Source of the DNA: Spirochaetales bacterium
GTDB taxonomy: Bacteria; Spirochaetota; Spirochaetia; DTKZ01
Assembly: GCA_031280945.1 (NCBI GenBank)
Contig: JAITGB010000221.1
Coordinates: 1-5,727 of the forward strand
DNA: 5,727 nt
Direction of reading: 5' to 3'
The notes under the pieces are model-generated. The model saw nothing but the letters and a program-made list of their open reading frames with translations, had not been told where the DNA came from and ran no database searches. A program made the position numbers and the translations under genes. Positions 5,695 to 5,727 of the stretch are shown in pieces. Numbering within the stretch: the stretch's first letter is position 1; each line of letters opens with the position of its first letter.

Positions 5695-5727
5695 TCAGAA
5701 TATCATATATAGTCAAGCCGGAGTATA

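Noticed and set aside
5702..5727. TATACT and TATGAT as -10 boxes upstream of the dehydrogenase
   Set aside because: The matching -35 would fall outside the window, and TATGAT would start the transcript almost at the Shine-Dalgarno, so neither can be judged.

Overview
The window is about 50% G+C by eye and every convincing gene lies on the minus strand, so it is best read from high to low coordinates. It looks like a spirochete, most plausibly a gut or termite-associated Treponema relative. This rests on two tandem Cys-lipidated proteins built from short Phe-x-Met-x-Gly beta-helix repeats, a style common in those genomes, with relaxed lipoboxes. The assignment is an inference from protein style, not from a marker gene.

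Right part (5683 down to 3859): a two-gene unit. A classical short-chain dehydrogenase of the YdfG type (NADP-preferring hydroxy-acid or serine dehydrogenase group) is followed within a few bases by an AI-2E family (PF01594) polytopic membrane protein. The unit ends in a perfect 9-bp hairpin that overlaps the stop codon and has no U-run.

Middle (3858 to 3517): a 342-bp non-coding region. It holds a two-part fold-back (3736-3811), a 7-bp-spaced perfect dyad (3619-3641), a sigma70-like promoter (TTGCTT, 17 bp, TATATT at 3620-3592) pointing left, an A8 tract just past the predicted start of transcription, and a strong AGGAGG.

Left part (3516 to 1): a tightly coupled operon of two paralogous surface or periplasmic lipoproteins. 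The first is complete (680 codons). The second starts 10 bp after the first stops and runs out of the window still open after 487 codons. Each has a lipoprotein signal peptide, a DUF1565-like N-terminal segment and a long parallel beta-helix (15 and at least 11 recognisable rungs). The features most worth a second look are the cysteine column in successive rungs of the first lipoprotein, a GC hairpin that separates two possible starts of the same gene, and the dyad over the -35 box. No mobile element, tRNA, rRNA or CRISPR array is visible, and I see no complete new multi-gene system here.
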